A stretch of 45,551 bases of DNA from an uncultured Bacteroidales bacterium (lineage in GTDB: Bacteria; Bacteroidota; Bacteroidia; Bacteroidales; Paludibacteraceae), in the NCBI GenBank assembly GCA_902799555.1, contig CADCBB010000002.1, forward strand, positions 1 to 45,551, given 5' to 3'. Below the pieces are notes generated by a model, which was not told the origin of the DNA, did no database searches, and saw only the letters and a program-made list of their open reading frames with translations. A program made the translations under genes and the position numbers. Shown here in pieces: positions 42,401 through 45,551 of this stretch (within the stretch, counting starts at the first letter, position 1; the number at the start of each line of letters is the position of its first letter).

Positions 42401-43323
42401 ATTTTGCCTTGGAGCGTATCCTGATCATCGCCGGCGTAGCAGACTATCAAAATGTGCAACCCATCCTGCAAGCTCTGCGCGCCGGTTCTAATCGCGATTC
42501 GGAATGGTTTGACTATTCGCAGATGTCCTTCATCTACGTACTTTATCAGTTAGGTTTGAAGATGCCGCAACTCCCCCATGAGGTAGAAGAGATGCTTACC
42601 GAATGGTGTGTAGACTGGACGCTCCGTTGCCGAGGCTGGTTCAAAGGACGCAACAGTTACAAGGCTAACCCCATGCAACTATACAAGCGCAATGTCATGA
42701 CCTGGTACGCCATGGTTTATTGCGTGCGTTATGGGGACAACAGAGACCCGGAAGCCAAGAGTGTGCCGGCTTTCCGACAATTGATTAATCAAGCGATCGA
42801 GACGCGCGATAAAGAATTGCTCGTACACTTGCTCAATAATATCTCTGAACTGGTAGCGGACTCCGGGTATATTTACACTTCACTGGACCTTTTGCTCTCT
42901 GTAATGGAGCAGATTCCGAACCGCAAAATCCTCGATGAATTCGAGCAAAATGTCAACTTGCGCTATCCGGATACGGGTGAGTCAATCATCACGCTTATCG
43001 GAAAAATCTTAGGTACCGCCAAGAATTATTTCCCGCAGCAAGTGAACGCGTTCCTGACCAAAGATATCGTCCGCCTCACCTTCCCGGGTATCGGTGATTA
43101 TAAGGATGAAATCCTGGGTTACAACCCGGGCGGAGAACGGCTATCAGATCTATTCACCCATAAGTTCGGTAACGCCCTGATCTATACGCTCATCCATGAA
43201 GAGGCGATCGACGATGTCGTTGTCCGTTCCCTTCAGGCGACCGAGAAAGCGAACGACAGCTTCGAGTGGTTTGAGTACGTAGTCAAGATTGTATTTAATA
43301 AAATGTTTAACCTTCGTTTATAA
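39442..43323 (+). CDS. HEPN-NACHT STAND NTPase, candidate defence protein
   Basis: The protein has 1293 residues and no signal peptide. Residues 1-165 form a helical domain with RNEYKGH (Arg130, His136), an R-x5-H pattern within the range seen in HEPN ribonucleases. Residues 300-620 are a NACHT-type NTPase: Walker A GEAGQGKTT (307-315), Walker B RIFILFDAINE (Asp383, Glu387), a sensor-like FTCRN near 425-428, and a winged-helix-like FIYERFLEYMLALVYF. The remaining ~670 residues are helical repeats, a likely sensor. This resembles NLR-like anti-phage proteins (Avs/bNACHT class), but I cannot name the subfamily. Its stop shares an A with the start of the GDPD gene. Confidence 0.82.
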   Translation: MADKLLPISLAHPLEQYRKQLANGVYSKAMNYALDFFEISAQYLSIVLLGLVREAEKTPHPQAVFVINKIDTKRPLSFGDWANDILPKVVSAAKDELPDEPLTKALLTIATSKRNLWLGSKKEKSLVQIRNEYKGHGTTLAESIYEEVVDQIKDRVEELAQAISVLAQYPEKAEEGHFYIVSPTHGQIELYPLIHQSEKGYTYIFQTLKEEEISFISSDEHAVTRISNELNPSLDAWCKTIVPSFDVAKDLNWSELRQCMANYSQDYLDHMYAEKKYNRELFVERDNLAEIFAAFGTSDDRLLPLLGEAGQGKTTQLCHWTEQLIQSEDAVITFASSEFAEQTLEQRLRTIFELSRKKDIRQFLRNTSDKAVEAGHRIFILFDAINEVLSYPAKAEGDTGPLALYKDLYALFGSHDLRAFRVIFTCRNYTWQNELRPEQKQQDMSLFSALGEETTVRSFTDSELTRAYVIYQDLYQMDTPYESISRKNIIRIKNPLILKIVCTNYLGYSLPESNDAYTSIALFGKMLSDIGHSYAGNKQVEILREIAAYLLAAYENGTAQDSVMLEWFGAKADTIAFKELLNKPERPILRLVKEEKVQFIYERFLEYMLALVYFERETASLDQKTPISTEVFATTIQQACMNEVFISTLRNVLIMDYMRTGDPQTIIRLASDYSDNFTIVTLVTDILNTLVTENFEQPLFSLLNELLTYTEDDLRETITRYNSVWKIIEKNKADNDTISQYKQLSAALAPLMNRKRMAAGTLINGVFMTDYHNEHLYNQDPFALLDIIMDDAITEIRDNVCLMIYYASNKTHTLSYAPLQENVTRQIVAHMYDYIHQTPLVGLANGKRRKRVMTFLETGTRINILLIIDRVLAGDEAAESGIQVSDIFDDITAVAKHLTANFTLFRLVLPFIQLVMRRQVLFQSVYVNNVIEYATYWDTHAIDLAKIAPFAYLYSKQGQPDAPTAEQWKAWIPKVIEAYKSGDSLSYFALERILIIAGVADYQNVQPILQALRAGSNRDSEWFDYSQMSFIYVLYQLGLKMPQLPHEVEEMLTEWCVDWTLRCRGWFKGRNSYKANPMQLYKRNVMTWYAMVYCVRYGDNRDPEAKSVPAFRQLINQAIETRDKELLVHLLNNISELVADSGYIYTSLDLLLSVMEQIPNRKILDEFEQNVNLRYPDTGESIITLIGKILGTAKNYFPQQVNAFLTKDIVRLTFPGIGDYKDEILGYNPGGERLSDLFTHKFGNALIYTLIHEEAIDDVVVRSLQATEKANDSFEWFEYVVKIVFNKMFNLRL

Positions 43324-44075
43324 TGAATAAATTGCTAATTGCTATGTCTGTTATGACAGCTATCATTATTGCTCACCGCGGTGGAGCGCTTTTAGGAACA
43401 GAAAACAGTCTTTCATGCATTGAAAAAGGTATCCGGACGGGTGCCAATATGGTAGAGGTAGACCTTCATCTGACCGCCGATAAGCGTATCGTCGTATGCC
43501 ACGACCAGAGCGTGAACCGTACTACCAACGGAAAAGGAAAGATCGAAGAGATGACCCTCGAAGAGATTCAGCGTTTGCGGATATTGAATCACGACGGTAC
43601 GGTGTCCAATGAGAGCATTCCTACTTTGGAGCAGGTACTTGCCTTATGCAAAGGGCGTTGTCCGCTGCTTTTGGAGATCAAAAAGAAACGCGATGACCAA
43701 TATTCCGGTATCGAGGCGCTGGCAGACAGCATCGTCAAGTCCTATCAGATGGAGAAAGAGGTCGTTTTTCAGTCCTTCAACGATGATGTGCTCTTTAAAC
43801 TGCATGCGATCGACCCGACCTTACGCTTGGAAAAACTACTGATTGCGCGTATGGGAAGTGTCCTTTTCGACAACGGTTTCTCAAAGTTCAGTTGGGAGAA
43901 ATACGATTTCGTGGCATCGTTTAATATCTTCCGCTGTTTTGCCACAGATCGTTTTATCGACGATATGCATGCGCATGGTAAGGAAGTCAAAGTGTGGACC
44001 GTCGATGATCCTGCCAAAGCACCGACTAAGGCCGATGGCATCATCTCCGACCGCCCGGATTTGTTCATTCATTGA
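43323..44075 (+). CDS. Glycerophosphodiester phosphodiesterase
   Basis: A 250-residue GDPD-family enzyme that would release glycerol-3-phosphate from deacylated phospholipids. Catalytic residues are visible: AHRGG (His18, Arg19), EVDLHLT (Glu45, Asp47) and VVCHD (His60), with LLEIKKK and KVWTVDD further on. The short hydrophobic N-terminus leads straight into the first strand, so it is probably cytoplasmic. TAATG coupling to the HEPN-NACHT gene suggests co-translation. Two ATTGCTA heptamers lie in its first codons. Whether it serves lipid metabolism or the putative defence locus is open. Confidence 0.93.
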   Translation: MNKLLIAMSVMTAIIIAHRGGALLGTENSLSCIEKGIRTGANMVEVDLHLTADKRIVVCHDQSVNRTTNGKGKIEEMTLEEIQRLRILNHDGTVSNESIPTLEQVLALCKGRCPLLLEIKKKRDDQYSGIEALADSIVKSYQMEKEVVFQSFNDDVLFKLHAIDPTLRLEKLLIARMGSVLFDNGFSKFSWEKYDFVASFNIFRCFATDRFIDDMHAHGKEVKVWTVDDPAKAPTKADGIISDRPDLFIH

Positions 44076-44122
44076 CGTTTTTCTGTATTTTTTAACAAAA
44101 AATGCATTTTTTCGTCCTAAAA

Positions 44123-44154
44123 TTTGGTAGTTTCGTAAAAAAGCAGTAATTTTG
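44123..44154 (+). promoter_or_regulatory. Promoter of rpsO
   Basis: TTTG (44123-44126), 20 nt, TAATTTTG (44147-44154). About 90 nt of leader follow, including a 7-bp hairpin near 44158-44179 that could take part in S15 autoregulation. Confidence 0.85.
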
Positions 44155-44250
44155 CAGGCTTTTTCGCGTGAAAAGGCACATTAATGCCACGAAGTTGGGA
44201 TGATAGATTCGGCTTTAGTGGTGATTGTATAACTAAAAAACAAATCAGAA

Positions 44251-44520
44251 ATGTATTTAACAGCTGAGAAAAAAGCAGAGTTGTTCGCAAAGTACGGCAA
44301 CGACGCTAAGAACACCGGTTCTGCTGAGAGCCAAATCGCATTGTTCACCTTCCGTATCAACCACCTGACCGAGCACCTGAAGGCTAACCGTAAGGACTTC
44401 GGTACAGAGCGCGCCCTGACCGCATTGGTAGGTAAGCGTCGCCGCATGTTGGATTACCTGAAGGCAAAAGACATCGAGCGTTACCGCGCAATCATCAAAG
44501 AACTCGGTATTCGTAAGTAA
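44251..44520 (+). CDS. rpsO: 30S ribosomal protein S15
   Basis: An 89-residue S15 protein, which binds 16S rRNA early in 30S assembly. Signature segments are TGSAESQIALFT, INHLTEHLK and the RRRMLDYLK block; length is exactly normal. Monocistronic, with its own promoter; a hairpin (44521-44535) lies directly after the stop and an intrinsic terminator at 44571-44609. Confidence 0.98.
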   Translation: MYLTAEKKAELFAKYGNDAKNTGSAESQIALFTFRINHLTEHLKANRKDFGTERALTALVGKRRRMLDYLKAKDIERYRAIIKELGIRK

Positions 44521-44570
44521 GTCGAGCGGCTCGACACCCAATTGGGCCATTCGGTTACGGAAAAAATCAA

Positions 44571-44609
44571 AAAAGTGGCATACACTCTTGTGTATGTCAT
44601 TTTTTTTTT
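44571..44609 (+). terminator. rpsO terminator overlapping the hflX promoter
   Basis: A stem of about 11 bp (core GCATACAC/GTGTATGT) with a TCTT loop and a nine-T run. The loop and descending arm contain the -33 box of the next promoter. Confidence 0.9.
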
Positions 44610-44618
44610 GTAACTTTG
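44587..44618 (+). promoter_or_regulatory. Promoter of hflX
   Basis: CTTG (44587-44590), 20 nt, TAACTTTG (44611-44618), only about 12 nt before the ATG at 44630, so the mRNA is nearly leaderless. Confidence 0.8.
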
Positions 44619-44629
44619 CGCCAAAATTT

Positions 44630-45551
44630 ATGATAGAGATAAAACCATATATTGAGCATGCCGTTTTGGTTGGATTGATTACACCCAACCAACCGGAAGA
44701 TCGCACCAAGGAGTACTTGGATGAGTTGGCGTTTCTTGCTGATACACACGGCATCGTGCCGGTGAAGCGGTTCACGCAACGGCTCGATCAGCCGAATACG
44801 GCGACATACGTAGGCGAAGGTAAACTTGAAGAGATTGACCAATATATCCAAGGAAGGTTACAGGTGACGGGTGACGGGTTACCGGAACCGGTCGATGTGG
44901 TCATCTTTGATGACGAACTCAGTCCGCGGCAGATACGTAATATTGAGAAAGCGTTGAATCACAAAGGTCAGCCGGATGTGCGGGTTATTGACCGAACGAT
45001 ATTGATTCTGGAGATCTTTTTGCAGCGTGCGCAGACGAGTTACGCCAAGACGCAGGTGGAGATGGCGCATTTGCAGTACATGCTTCCGCGCCTGACACGT
45101 ATGTGGTCGCACTTGGATCGTCAACGAGGCGGTGGTGGCACCAACCGCGGTATGGGTGAGACGCAGATAGAAGCCGATAAGCGTGTCATCGGTCAGCGTA
45201 TCGCGTTGCTGCGGGAACAACTCAAAACGATCGATAAACAGATGGCGACTCAACGCCAGCATCGCGGAAAGATGGTTCGTGTAGCCCTCGTAGGCTATAC
45301 CAACGTAGGCAAATCGACGCTGATGAACCTGCTCTCCAAATCCGATGTGTTCGCGGAGAACAAACTCTTTGCAACCTTGGACACCACCGTCCGCAAGGTG
45401 ACGATTGAGAACCTGCCGTTCTTGCTTTCTGATACGGTAGGGTTCATCCGTAAGTTGCCTCATCATCTGGTAGAGTCCTTCAAATCGACGCTGGACGAGG
45501 TGCGCGAAGCCGACCTGCTGGTACACGTAGTGGATATCAGCCATCCGAATT
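44630..45551 (+). CDS. hflX: GTPase HflX (3' end missing)
   Basis: Partial gene, 307 codons to the right edge. HflX is a ribosome-splitting GTPase of the stress response. Family features are the N-terminal domain (TYVGEGKLEEI, VIFDDELSPRQIRNIEK, VIDRTILILEIF), the GGGGTNRGMGETQIE loop, and the G domain with P-loop VALVGYTNVGKST, TLDTTVRK switch I, and LSDTVGFIRKLPHHLV (G3). The window ends after VVDISHPN. A heptamer array at 44856-44883 adds a Gly/Asp/Thr stretch in the N-terminal domain where related proteins have only a short loop. Confidence 0.95.
   Translation, partial: MIEIKPYIEHAVLVGLITPNQPEDRTKEYLDELAFLADTHGIVPVKRFTQRLDQPNTATYVGEGKLEEIDQYIQGRLQVTGDGLPEPVDVVIFDDELSPRQIRNIEKALNHKGQPDVRVIDRTILILEIFLQRAQTSYAKTQVEMAHLQYMLPRLTRMWSHLDRQRGGGGTNRGMGETQIEADKRVIGQRIALLREQLKTIDKQMATQRQHRGKMVRVALVGYTNVGKSTLMNLLSKSDVFAENKLFATLDTTVRKVTIENLPFLLSDTVGFIRKLPHHLVESFKSTLDEVREADLLVHVVDISHPN
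44856..44883 (+). repeat. Heptamer array GGTGACG in hflX
   Basis: GGTTACA, GGTGACG, GGTGACG and GGTTACC in frame, encoding a QVTGDGLP stretch between IQGR and the VDVVIFDD strand. Confidence 0.95.

Overview
The window looks like chromosomal DNA from an uncultured or gut-type member of the Bacteroidales. The support is fourteen copies of the Bacteroidetes promoter (TTTG, about 20 nt, TAnnTTTG), lipoproteins with Bacteroidetes-style lipoboxes, a hybrid two-component regulator, a menaquinone gene, and the absence of strong Shine-Dalgarno sites. No rRNA, tRNA, CRISPR array or insertion sequence was seen.

Layout. 1-2000: two tandem paralogous lipoproteins on the minus strand. 2.0-18.1 kb, plus strand: potA, potB, potC with a large extra N-terminal domain, and potD; then a 983-residue TPR protein and an outer-membrane barrel; then rsfS, ftsH, an M16 peptidase, surE and a small membrane protein. 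26.2-18.1 kb, minus strand: one tightly packed run of rfbA, a hybrid histidine kinase, an FKBP-like lipoprotein, a second lipoprotein, a glmM-type mutase and lpxB, so sugar-nucleotide and lipid A genes share a transcript with a one-protein signalling system. 26.2-33.8 kb is accessory: a 75-residue ORF, a DUF1016/PDDEXK nuclease between two copies of a ~92-bp block, a large secreted surface protein with a small glycine-rich companion and a C9-containing leader, a mini transcription unit, and an AbiEi/AbiEii-type pair whose toxin is frameshifted at T6. 37.4-33.8 kb, minus strand: marC, rpiB, a radical SAM gene, an MBL hydrolase and menA. 37.5-45.5 kb: efp, then a divergent pair (a C-terminal two-TM protein and a 1293-residue HEPN-NACHT protein), a GDPD phosphodiesterase, rpsO, and hflX cut by the right edge.

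The most unusual signal is not a gene. At least sixteen sites carry short tandem arrays with a strict 7-nt period (for example GGTGAAA, GTTGAAA, AATTAAA, AATGTAC, GGTGACG). They lie between genes, in frame inside genes, and repeatedly exactly on stop/start junctions, where they supply the stop codon of one gene and the start codon of the next. One of them leaves lpxB without ATG, GTG or TTG; only ATT is available. A second, precise family is five CTAG tetramers at 9-nt spacing in the signal-peptide codons of three genes of the pot operon.

Functional reading (inference): potABCD import polyamines; the TPR and barrel proteins may form an envelope module made with them. The 38-44 kb block looks like a candidate NLR-type defence locus set between housekeeping genes. 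All family names come from motif recognition by eye; no database search was run.
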